A DNA stretch of 22,764 nucleotides, taken from NCBI GenBank assembly GCA_900548265.1, contig URKG01000028.1, forward strand, positions 1-22,764. The letters run 5' to 3'. This document shows positions 1-9,583 of this stretch, one piece after another. The translations under genes and the position numbers were made by a program. The notes beneath the pieces were generated by a model that worked only from the letters and a program-made list of their open reading frames with translations, made no database searches and was not told the origin of the DNA. The stretch comes from an uncultured Collinsella sp. Lineage in GTDB: Bacteria > Actinomycetota > Coriobacteriia > Coriobacteriales > Coriobacteriaceae. Each line of letters starts with the position of its first letter. Positions within the stretch are counted from its first letter, which is position 1.

Positions 1-26
1 GGCCCGTGGGTTATACCCTAAGAGCA

Positions 27-49
27 AACCACCCTTTTTAAGGGTGGTT
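27..49. terminator. Perfect 10-bp hairpin upstream of first operon
   Basis: AACCACCCTT at 27-36 and AAGGGTGGTT at 40-49 form a perfect 10-bp stem with a TTT loop. There is no real T-run on the + side, so it is a weak intrinsic terminator for a gene to the left. It could equally be a leader hairpin of the operon that starts at 68. The Shine-Dalgarno of the next gene begins only about 7 bases after the stem. Confidence 0.4.
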
Positions 50-67
50 CTGATTGGAGGAGAACGC

Positions 68-973
68 ATGCGGCCCGGTGGCACTCAGACAAAGCGCGGC
101 GCCGCGGTGCGCATGCGATGCCGACTGGGCTTGGCTCCGCGGGCGTACGCACTGCTATCGTGCTCGTTGGTGCTGGTCATAGCTGGCGTTTCTGCCTATG
201 GCATGACCGTGCCGTCCATGATGCAGGCGCATGCCGCACGCGAACCGCGCGTGGGGCATGAGGTCAAAAGCGATCTGGGCACCACGACTGGATATGCTTG
301 GGCAAGTGTGGTCGGGCATATTGTGTTTGGCACCGACGATGCGGACGGCGCCGAGGCCCCGGACAACGAAGTCACGCTTGCCAATGGCAAAACCATCGTG
401 CTCACCAACACCAAGATCATCGATCGATTGTCCAACAATAGCGTGGCGGCAACGGTGAATAAGGTCGAGCAGCAAAAGGAGCAGGACGCCCAGCAGTCCG
501 GAAAGCCCGGTAGCTCGGATACTTCTGGCTCCGGCTCGGATTCATCGAGTTCGGGCGGCGGCTCTGGGTCGGGTTCCTCTACCGGAGGGCCTGGAAACGG
601 CGGCTCGACGGGCGGCAACACTGACAACGATGCAAACTCCGGCGGCCTTTCCGCTGCTGAGGAAGAGAGCATTCACAGTTGGCTTGTGACCAAGTACAAC
701 ATGCTCGACGGCTATGTTTCTCGTGCCAATGACGTGGTCTCGACCTATAACTCTACGGGAGATCCCAGGCCGTGCGACAGCCTGGTCGGGGAGATGTTTG
801 TCATTCGAGCCGAGTTCGGTCGTCAGACATTCTCGCCCCGGTCAAGGTGGTATCAGCAGTATGCCAATCTGTGGGGCTGTTACACCAACCTATGTCAATG
901 GGTCGGCCATTACGGCGATGATGACGTCGCGCTCGGTAACTTCAACAATAACGTGGCGGCGCTTGCCCTATGA
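68..973 (+). CDS. Exported or membrane-anchored Ser/Gly-linker protein of unknown function
   Basis: I do not recognise this 301-residue protein. The ATG at 68 is chosen because GGAGG lies at 57-61 just upstream; an in-frame ATG at 44 lies inside the hairpin stem and has no such site. A basic N-terminus is followed by a hydrophobic segment at about residues 26-47. The AHA-A at 54-57 could be a signal peptidase I site, so it is either secreted or anchored by one helix. Residues 61-140 form a small domain, 145-193 are an extremely Ser/Gly-rich linker, and 194-301 form an aromatic-rich, mostly helical-looking domain with Cys 236, 271 and 276. Its stop overlaps the next start (ATGATGA at 970-976), so it is translationally coupled to the protein kinase and probably works with it, for example as an extracytoplasmic partner. 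That role is inference only. Confidence 0.75.
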   Translation: MRPGGTQTKRGAAVRMRCRLGLAPRAYALLSCSLVLVIAGVSAYGMTVPSMMQAHAAREPRVGHEVKSDLGTTTGYAWASVVGHIVFGTDDADGAEAPDNEVTLANGKTIVLTNTKIIDRLSNNSVAATVNKVEQQKEQDAQQSGKPGSSDTSGSGSDSSSSGGGSGSGSSTGGPGNGGSTGGNTDNDANSGGLSAAEEESIHSWLVTKYNMLDGYVSRANDVVSTYNSTGDPRPCDSLVGEMFVIRAEFGRQTFSPRSRWYQQYANLWGCYTNLCQWVGHYGDDDVALGNFNNNVAALAL

Positions 974-2811
974 TGACCGATCTTGCATCCACCACACCAC
1001 AATCGCTCGGTCGCGATCCCATGGTCGGCCTGCGCCTGGCGCGTGTCGACGGGTTTGAGCCGGCCATTGCGCTCGGTCAGGACGAACTGCCTGCCTATCT
1101 GCGTCGTTTTACGATACTGTTTGCCGACGATGCCACCATGCGCCGTGGCGGTATCGGCCGCGTGACGCGTGCTGTCAACGCCCAAGGCGAGGACGTAGCA
1201 CTCAAACAGCTCATCTTGCCGACGCGCGATGAGTTTGACGACGATGCCGCCCATGAGTCGCTGGTCGCCAAGTTCAAGGCGGCGTTTCGCGAGGAATACG
1301 AATGCCATCGCGCCCTTTCGGGCCTTAAGGGCTTTCCCCGCCTCTATGGCTGGGGCGAGGTCGACGGTGTGCCTGCAATTGTCATGGAATGGGTCGAGGG
1401 CGAGACACTTACCCGCTTGCGTTCGCGACTCGCCGTGGACGATGCCGGACGCCTGTCGCCGCTTGTGGCGGCGCGTCTGGGTCGCGACCTGTTCGATCTG
1501 CTCTGCCGTATGAGCCTGGTGGGCGAGGGCTTTGTCCATCGCGATATCTCGCCCGCTAATATTATGGTGCGTACGGCGCGTCTACCGCTTGACCGGCAGC
1601 TTGCCGAGGGCACCTTTGACCTGTGCCTGATCGACTTTGGCTCGTCGCTGGCGCTCGAGCCTGCGTCGGCCGTGGCCGGTACCGGCGGCAAGGCATCGTT
1701 TACCGAGCGCTATGCCACGTTGCGCCGTGCGACGGTTGCCTACGCCCCGCCCGAGATGCTCACCGATGACATTCCCGACTTACGCACGCTCCGCATGTCG
1801 CCGGCGATTGATGTCTATGCAGCGGCGAGCACGGTCTTCGAGCTCATCGCCGGTGTCGCGCCGTACGAAGTAGCGCCGGGTGCGTCGGGTACTTCGGGCT
1901 CGCGCAAAAGGACGCGCGATATCGCCAGCCCTTATCGCCTCAAGATGGATACGCTGCCCGATTATCCCGTCGGCGCCCACGCGCCCGGCTGCGACTTGAC
2001 GCAGCTGCTGCGACGCGAGCCCGATGTGGCACTTGCCGCGGCCGAACAGGCTCAGCAGCTGGGGCTCGATCCAAATTCCGAGGATCTGCGCGATGCGCTG
2101 GCGTTTGTCGACGCTCAGCTGTTCGATGTGGTGATGGCCTGCCTGTCCTGCCATCAGGAAGATCGTCCCGAGCCGGCTGCGGTGGAGGCGGCGCTCTCGG
2201 CATTTTGCGACCACTATGCGCAAAATGTCGCCCGCTCGCTTCGCGCCGAGCCGCTCATGCCGTGCCCGATGGAGGTGTCGGGGCACACGGCCCGGCGTGC
2301 GGCGATGGTCGGTGCGACGGCGGTATGCGGCGTGCTTTGGGCTGTGGTCGTGGTATCAGCGGCGCTGTTGGCGTCGGGCGCCCATGTGACGCTCGTCGTG
2401 GGACCGCTTATGTGGTCCGGGAAGCTGCTGGCCATTATCGCCGCGCTGGTGTTGGCGTTGCCGGGCATGGTGGGCATCGCTGCCGGGGCCTTGGCGCGCG
2501 ACCGCCGTGCGGGATTCCTGCAGGGCGTGTTGGCCCTTTCCGCCTGCGAGGTTCCGGCTCTGGCAGCACTCGCATGTGCCGTGTTTTCCCAGCATGCCGT
2601 GGCGGGTGGCCTGGTGGCTGCCATAATTGCAACCTATGCGCTCACGTGGTTTTTGCTGGCGATGGGGTTTGCCTTTGAGCTTCCCGTCGCGTCAGCACGA
2701 CGTGCGAAAATTCCCGTGGCGACGCCGCTTGCCGGCGGAGCCGCGGCTGCCCGCGCCTTTGGCGGGCCGGCCGAAGTATCCGACACTATCTCTGCGACCA
2801 AGGAGGGCTAA
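970..2811 (+). CDS. Ser/Thr protein kinase with C-terminal four-helix membrane tail
   Basis: A 613-residue Hanks-type (PknB-like) kinase that phosphorylates Ser/Thr on partner proteins. The glycine loop is GGIGRV at 60-65. Lys79 in VALKQL is the ATP-anchoring lysine, HRD is at 190-192 within HRDISPANIM, DFG is at 222-224, an APPEM motif stands for APE, and DVYAAAST follows. All catalytic residues are present, so it should be active. After the kinase domain (about 30-400) come roughly four hydrophobic helices at about 443-575 and a short cytoplasmic end. There is no PASTA or other extracellular sensor domain. It starts inside the stop of the exported protein and ends 3 bases before the FHA protein, so the three form one operon. 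The FHA protein is the natural phospho-target or reader. Confidence 0.9.
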   Translation: MMTDLASTTPQSLGRDPMVGLRLARVDGFEPAIALGQDELPAYLRRFTILFADDATMRRGGIGRVTRAVNAQGEDVALKQLILPTRDEFDDDAAHESLVAKFKAAFREEYECHRALSGLKGFPRLYGWGEVDGVPAIVMEWVEGETLTRLRSRLAVDDAGRLSPLVAARLGRDLFDLLCRMSLVGEGFVHRDISPANIMVRTARLPLDRQLAEGTFDLCLIDFGSSLALEPASAVAGTGGKASFTERYATLRRATVAYAPPEMLTDDIPDLRTLRMSPAIDVYAAASTVFELIAGVAPYEVAPGASGTSGSRKRTRDIASPYRLKMDTLPDYPVGAHAPGCDLTQLLRREPDVALAAAEQAQQLGLDPNSEDLRDALAFVDAQLFDVVMACLSCHQEDRPEPAAVEAALSAFCDHYAQNVARSLRAEPLMPCPMEVSGHTARRAAMVGATAVCGVLWAVVVVSAALLASGAHVTLVVGPLMWSGKLLAIIAALVLALPGMVGIAAGALARDRRAGFLQGVLALSACEVPALAALACAVFSQHAVAGGLVAAIIATYALTWFLLAMGFAFELPVASARRAKIPVATPLAGGAAAARAFGGPAEVSDTISATKEG

Positions 2812-2814
2812 GCC

Positions 2815-3753
2815 ATGGCTTCTCAAGCTGAGCTCACCCCGTGCGGGGCAATGTTTGACATCTTTAAGCGCGCAGCGCACCTGAGCCATATCGAACTGTG
2901 CGGCCTGGTGCTCTCGAGCCGCCCGCTCGCCGACGGCCGTAGTCCGCAGAGCCGTGCCGCCGATCGCTCCTGGGTTTCGCGCTTTATCGTGCGCGCGCCA
3001 GTCGGCACGCTGCAGGAACGTTATTTTGCCGATTACGGCACCTCGGCCGCGCGCATTATGTCGCAGCTGGCCCTGCGCCGTCGCAATCCTATGGACGCCG
3101 CGGCCGTGACCAATATGGTGTGCGGCCCCGCTGGCGAGCCCATGGTGCGCGCACTCGAGGAATGCCACCAGGACACGAATCTCTATCGCAATGCGCTCGA
3201 GCGCCTGTCGCAGGCGGCTGAACTCATGCCCGCCGAGCGCGCCGAGGCCATCCTGGTGTTGTTTGTCGCCGTGGGTTGCTCGGCAGATGTGCGTTCGTCG
3301 GTGACCTATGCCATCGACTACGCTCATGCGACCTGTGGCGGCGCCACGTCGACGCCGCGCTCGCTGAGCACATCTTCGGTCGCGGGCGAGCACGAGGTCG
3401 CGCCGGCGCATCCGCTGGGACTGCTGCGCGTGCAAAACGGCTACGTGGTGAGCGCCCCGCGCTGGATTCAGCCGAGTGAGGAAGGCGTCGAGATCGGCGC
3501 GCTGGCAACGGGGGAGGGCGACATCACCGACGTCGGCGACGACGTCTCGGCCCGCCATGCCCATATCTGGTGCGACGATTCTGGCACATGGTTTGTCGAG
3601 GACCTGTCGTCCACGAACGGCACCGTGGTGGTAAACGGGGCCACGAGCGTGTGTATTCAAGTAGAGCCTGGTCGCTCCGCCCAGCTCAACCCTGGCGACG
3701 AGCTCAAACTCGGCGAATCCACCACCTACGCCATCCTCCTCGGCGCCCTCTAA
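2815..3753 (+). CDS. FHA-domain phosphopeptide-binding protein
   Basis: A 312-residue soluble protein. The start follows AAGGAGG at 2801-2807, and the preceding stop lies 3 bases upstream. Residues 225-312 are a clear forkhead-associated domain: Gly228, a Ser245-x-x-His248 pair, the DLSSTNGT block with Asn268-Gly269, then NPGDELKLGES. FHA domains bind phosphothreonine peptides, so this protein probably reads the phosphorylation made by the kinase encoded immediately upstream. The first 180 residues are alpha-helical-looking, with a conserved-looking stretch around LRRRNPMDAAAVTNMV, and I do not recognise them as a family. No membrane segment is visible. A low-complexity region at about 183-200 joins the two parts. 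Confidence 0.88.
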   Translation: MASQAELTPCGAMFDIFKRAAHLSHIELCGLVLSSRPLADGRSPQSRAADRSWVSRFIVRAPVGTLQERYFADYGTSAARIMSQLALRRRNPMDAAAVTNMVCGPAGEPMVRALEECHQDTNLYRNALERLSQAAELMPAERAEAILVLFVAVGCSADVRSSVTYAIDYAHATCGGATSTPRSLSTSSVAGEHEVAPAHPLGLLRVQNGYVVSAPRWIQPSEEGVEIGALATGEGDITDVGDDVSARHAHIWCDDSGTWFVEDLSSTNGTVVVNGATSVCIQVEPGRSAQLNPGDELKLGESTTYAILLGAL

Positions 3754-3773
3754 CTCATCCCCCCCCAAATAAC

Positions 3774-3836
3774 TTGCGGTGAAATAGGGACTGATTAAGG
3801 CCGTTAACAGCAAAAACACTCCCTATTTCACCGCAA
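3774..3836. repeat. REP-like palindromic intergenic element
   Basis: TTGCGGTGAAATAGGGA at 3774-3790 is repeated exactly in inverted form at 3820-3836, with a 29-base loop. It follows the FHA gene stop by 20 bases and could act as its transcript end. The AGGGAC core resembles the GGGGAC core of the element at 9503-9583. Confidence 0.7.
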
Positions 3837-3895
3837 CTGCTGTGGGGTTCCAGGGGACTGTGCCCGTCGGTGTCGGGCGCACAACAGTCACCCGA

Positions 3896-3909
3896 GGTAA
3901 ACCTTTACC
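3896..3909. promoter_or_regulatory. Operator-like dyad GGTAAA-CC-TTTACC
   Basis: A perfect 6+6 inverted repeat with a 2-base spacer lies about 40 bases upstream of the candidate nifJ -10 box. The symmetry and position fit a repressor or activator site. The binding protein is unknown. Confidence 0.35.
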
Positions 3910-3921
3910 GGCCACCTATAT

Positions 3922-3954
3922 TTGCCGAAATATGGCTTGACGGCGGGGTACAAT
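3922..3954 (+). promoter_or_regulatory. Candidate nifJ promoter
   Basis: TACAAT at 3949-3954, preceded by GGGG, is a good -10 box. The best -35 (TTGCCG, 3922-3927) is 21 bases away, longer than the usual 17, and TTGACG at 3937 is too close. Similar GGGTAnnAT boxes occur before the MFS and glycosyltransferase genes, which raises confidence in the -10 only. Confidence 0.35.
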
Positions 3955-4187
3955 AAACCCGCATGCGGATTTCCGTTGCGGGCGCTTCCCATCGCCGGGG
4001 CGTGCCCGGGAGCATCCGGCATGCGGCCTTTGCGGCGCTCGGTCATGTGCAAGACGGGTAGCTGGGCCTGTGGAGCGCGTGCAGCCCTCCTCGCCTTGGC
4101 ATGCCTTCTCTCCACGCCATGTACCTGCTGCTGAGTCCGCCTGCCAGATGATTGGAAGCAACAACGAAAATCCCATCACGCCAATAT

Positions 4188-4235
4188 CCCGGCGATCGCC
4201 GGGGCCTGTATACCTATATGAGAGGAGAGGGGTAT

Positions 4236-4236
<1 letters not shown>
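4188..4236 (+). promoter_or_regulatory. Palindrome and hairpin around the nifJ ribosome site
   Basis: CCCGGCGATCGCCGGG at 4188-4203 is a perfect 16-bp palindrome. Directly after it, TATACC (4209-4214) can pair with GGTATA (4231-4236), placing the AGGAGAGG Shine-Dalgarno in a 16-base loop and the A of the start codon in the stem. This could modulate translation of nifJ. Confidence 0.4.
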
Positions 4237-7775
<3,539 letters not shown>

Positions 7776-7785
7776 GTCTCTCACC

Positions 7786-7910
7786 GCAGGATCTGAGGGC
7801 TGACCTTCGCGGACGTCCTCGGACATGAAAGAACCCCCGCTGCGCACTACGTGCGGCGGGGGTTCTTTCGTCCTGCGGAGTGTCCGCGAAGGTCAGCCCT
7901 CAGATCCTGC
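7786..7910. repeat. 125-base foldback: 29-bp perfect inverted repeat enclosing a terminator
   Basis: Bases 7786-7814 are the exact reverse complement of 7882-7910. Between them sits the nifJ terminator, with further partial pairing (GGAC and GAAAG blocks), so the whole segment can fold into one long stem. The left arm starts 11 bases after the nifJ stop. No obvious target-site duplication is seen, although ACGTCCTCGGA occurs at 7813-7823 and again at 7918-7928. Confidence 0.9.
7828..7868 (+). terminator. nifJ intrinsic terminator
   Basis: AAAGAACCCCCGC at 7828-7840 and its exact complement at 7856-7868 give a 13-bp stem, extended by pairing inside the loop, ending in TTCTTT. It is symmetrical enough to work on both strands. 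Confidence 0.88.
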
Positions 7911-8430
7911 TGCGACTACGTCCTCGGATTGTGTGGGCGGATGAAGGACGTAGTTGGTCGGGTATTCCGTCCCCTTCGCTGTTTCGCGGCTTTACCGCGA
8001 AACCTCGCGCCACTTTGGGGATGGATGGGGGACTTGGCCGTTGCCGCTTTTTCGGAGCTCTTCTTTATTCCTTATGCTGGATGAAAAGTTCCTTGTTTTT
8101 GCAAGGGTGCATACTCGACTTATAAGTGCATAGAATCTCGTATAGCGCGAGTAAGATATTGCGCTGTCCGTTTTGTGTTTAGCAGAGATGTAGTTTGCAT
8201 AATCCAACATAATCCTCGCTTCATTTAAATAAAGTCGCACGTAAATTACGTAGATATGTCTGAGCTGGAGTTCTGTACGCTGAGCGGATAAAAACGACCG
8301 TTCACCGTTCCGCTATTTTCAAAATGAATAAAATGAGCGATAAAGAGAATATAAACCTTAATAAACTCGCGTATCGCACGGACGCGGGTTATTAATGGGT
8401 TGTAGGCCTTTTACAGAAAGGATTCCAGCA
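7911..8430. other. Gene-free control region upstream of arcC
   Basis: No credible gene is seen. The first part (7911-8040) is GC-rich with two further hairpins: ACTACGTCC/GGACGTAGT at 7915-7923 and 7946-7954, and GTTTCGCGG/CCGCGAAAC at 7981-7989 and 7995-8003 with a 5-base loop. From about 8045 to 8390 the sequence becomes markedly AT-rich, unlike the rest of the window, and carries several small palindromes and direct repeats. An 82-codon frame on the - strand (7992-8240) has no ribosome site or recognisable product. Confidence 0.6.
8118..8310. promoter_or_regulatory. Cluster of palindromes and direct repeats before arcC
   Basis: Within the AT-rich leader are ACTTATAAGT (8118-8127, palindrome), CATAATCC repeated at 8198-8205 and 8208-8215 (exactly one helical turn apart), ACGTAAATTACGT (8239-8251, palindrome), and ACCGTTC repeated in tandem at 8297-8303 and 8304-8310. 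The density suggests regulator binding sites controlling arcC. I cannot assign them to ArgR, CRP or another named protein. Confidence 0.4.
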
Positions 8431-9393
8431 ATGTCTAAGCCTCTTGGCAAGCCCGATCGTATTGTCGTCGCCCTTGGCGGCAACGCCCTCGGCAACAACC
8501 CCGTCGAGCAGATCGAGGCCGTGAGCAACACCGCCCATGCCCTCCTCGGCCTCATCGAGCAGGGCAATGAGATCATCATCACCCACGGCAACGGCCCGCA
8601 GGTCGGCATGATCCAGAACGCCTTCGCCGCTGCCCACGATGCCATCGGTACCCCCGAGATGCCGCTGCCCGAGTGCGGCGCCATGTCCCAGGGCTACATT
8701 GGTTATCACCTGCAGCAGGGCATCGGCCGCGAGATGCACAAGCGCTATAAGCGTTGGCACGCCGCCACCGTCGTCACCCAGATCGAGTGCGACCCGGATG
8801 ATCCCGCGTTCAAGAACCCGACCAAGCCGATCGGCCCCTTCTACACCGAGGAGCAGGCCAAGGAGTTCATGGCCGAGGATCCCTCCAAGGTCTTCGTCGA
8901 GGATTCCGGCCGCGGCTGGCGTCGCGTCGTCGCTTCCCCCGATCCCAAGAAGATCGTCGAGGCCGACTCCATCCTCAACCTGCTCGACAACGAGTTCATC
9001 GTCATCGCCTGCGGTGGCGGCGGCATCCCCGTCGTCCGCGACTACGAGAACAAGGGCTGCTACAAGGGCGTTCCCGCCGTCATCGACAAGGACCTGGGCG
9101 GCGAGCTGCTGGCCGAGGACTGCGACGCTGACGTTCTGTTCCTGCTGACCGCCGTTGAGCATGTCGCCATCAACTTTGGCAAGCCCAACCAGGAGGAGCT
9201 CGAGGACCTCACCGCCGACGAGGCCGAGCGCCTGGCCGACGAGGGCCAGTTCGGCAAGGGTTCCATGGAGCCCAAGGTTCGCGCTGCCATCAAGTTCGCC
9301 CGTTCCCGTAAGGGCCGTACCTGCATCATCGGCGCTCTGGACAAGGCCGCCGAGACCATGGCTGGCCTCTCCGGTACCCGCATCCACGAGTAG
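8431..9393 (+). CDS. arcC: Carbamate kinase
   Basis: This 320-residue cytoplasmic enzyme makes ATP and carbamate (then NH3 and CO2) from carbamoyl phosphate and ADP, the last step of arginine deiminase-type and other carbamoyl-generating catabolic routes. The ATG at 8431 follows GAAAGGA; an upstream in-frame ATG at 8395 has none. Family signatures are in order: VVALGGNAL at 12-20, THGNGPQVGMI at 51-61, the PIGPFY lid region near 133-138, ACGGGGIPVV near 193-202, Lys220-Asp221 in VIDKDLGGELLA, and FGKGSMEPK near 274-282. Length matches the family. No arcA or arcB lies beside it, so the carbamoyl phosphate must come from enzymes encoded elsewhere or from a different pathway. It is monocistronic, with its own leader and terminator, and its codon bias indicates high expression. 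Confidence 0.96.
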   Translation: MSKPLGKPDRIVVALGGNALGNNPVEQIEAVSNTAHALLGLIEQGNEIIITHGNGPQVGMIQNAFAAAHDAIGTPEMPLPECGAMSQGYIGYHLQQGIGREMHKRYKRWHAATVVTQIECDPDDPAFKNPTKPIGPFYTEEQAKEFMAEDPSKVFVEDSGRGWRRVVASPDPKKIVEADSILNLLDNEFIVIACGGGGIPVVRDYENKGCYKGVPAVIDKDLGGELLAEDCDADVLFLLTAVEHVAINFGKPNQEELEDLTADEAERLADEGQFGKGSMEPKVRAAIKFARSRKGRTCIIGALDKAAETMAGLSGTRIHE

Positions 9394-9415
9394 TCTCTAC
9401 TCTGTTGCCTCTCTC

Positions 9416-9439
9416 GTGGGCGCCAGGCAAAGCGCCCAC
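9416..9439 (+). terminator. Hairpin after arcC stop
   Basis: GTGGGCGC at 9416-9423 pairs exactly with GCGCCCAC at 9432-9439 around an 8-base loop. There is no T-run, so it is probably a 3' stabilising or pausing stem in front of the true terminator at 9460. Confidence 0.45.
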
Positions 9440-9459
9440 AAACTAGCCTCTCTTCATGA

Positions 9460-9491
9460 GCCCCGCAGTCCGCTCCGACTGCGGGGCTTTT
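9460..9491 (+). terminator. arcC intrinsic terminator
   Basis: GCCCCGCAGTC at 9460-9470 and GACTGCGGGGC at 9477-9487 make an 11-bp perfect stem with a 6-base loop followed by TTTT. Confidence 0.92.
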
Positions 9492-9502
9492 GCTATTCAC
9501 CT

Positions 9503-9583
9503 AGTCATTGGGGACGTTCTTAAATGACTAGTCAAACAAGAGCGTCCCCAATGACCACTCATTTAAGTCTGTCCTCAATGACT
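9503..9583. repeat. Three-unit REP-like palindromic element
   Basis: GTCATTGGGGACGTTCTT (9504-9521) pairs with 9538-9555 over 18 bases with one G-T wobble. The 16-base loop holds the palindrome TGACTAGTCA (9525-9534). A third unit at 9559-9583 is the reverse complement of 9503-9527 with four mismatches. The last two bases overlap the stop codon of the converging peptidase gene, for which the element may also act as transcript end. Confidence 0.8.

Larger units (their letters stand above)
3754..4235. other. Gene-free region between FHA gene and nifJ
   Basis: This 482-base gap holds no credible coding frame. From left to right it contains a 17-bp inverted repeat, a GC-rich hairpin around 3860-3882, the dyad GGTAAA-CC-TTTACC at 3896-3909, a promoter-like stretch ending with TACAAT at 3949-3954, and then about 280 bases of probable untranslated nifJ leader with several palindromes. 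Short frames on both strands here lack ribosome sites and family resemblance. Confidence 0.6.

Noticed and set aside
3922..4134. 70-codon + frame in the nifJ leader
   Set aside because: No ribosome site, Cys/Ala/Pro-rich random-looking product, and it crosses the candidate -10 box.
7992..8240. 82-codon - strand frame in the arcC control region
   Set aside because: No ribosome site or family resemblance; it runs through a perfect hairpin and an AT-rich regulatory region.
8297..8310. ACCGTTC tandem as possible start of a CRISPR-like or satellite repeat
   Set aside because: Only two 7-base copies with no spacers; no CRISPR array exists in the window.
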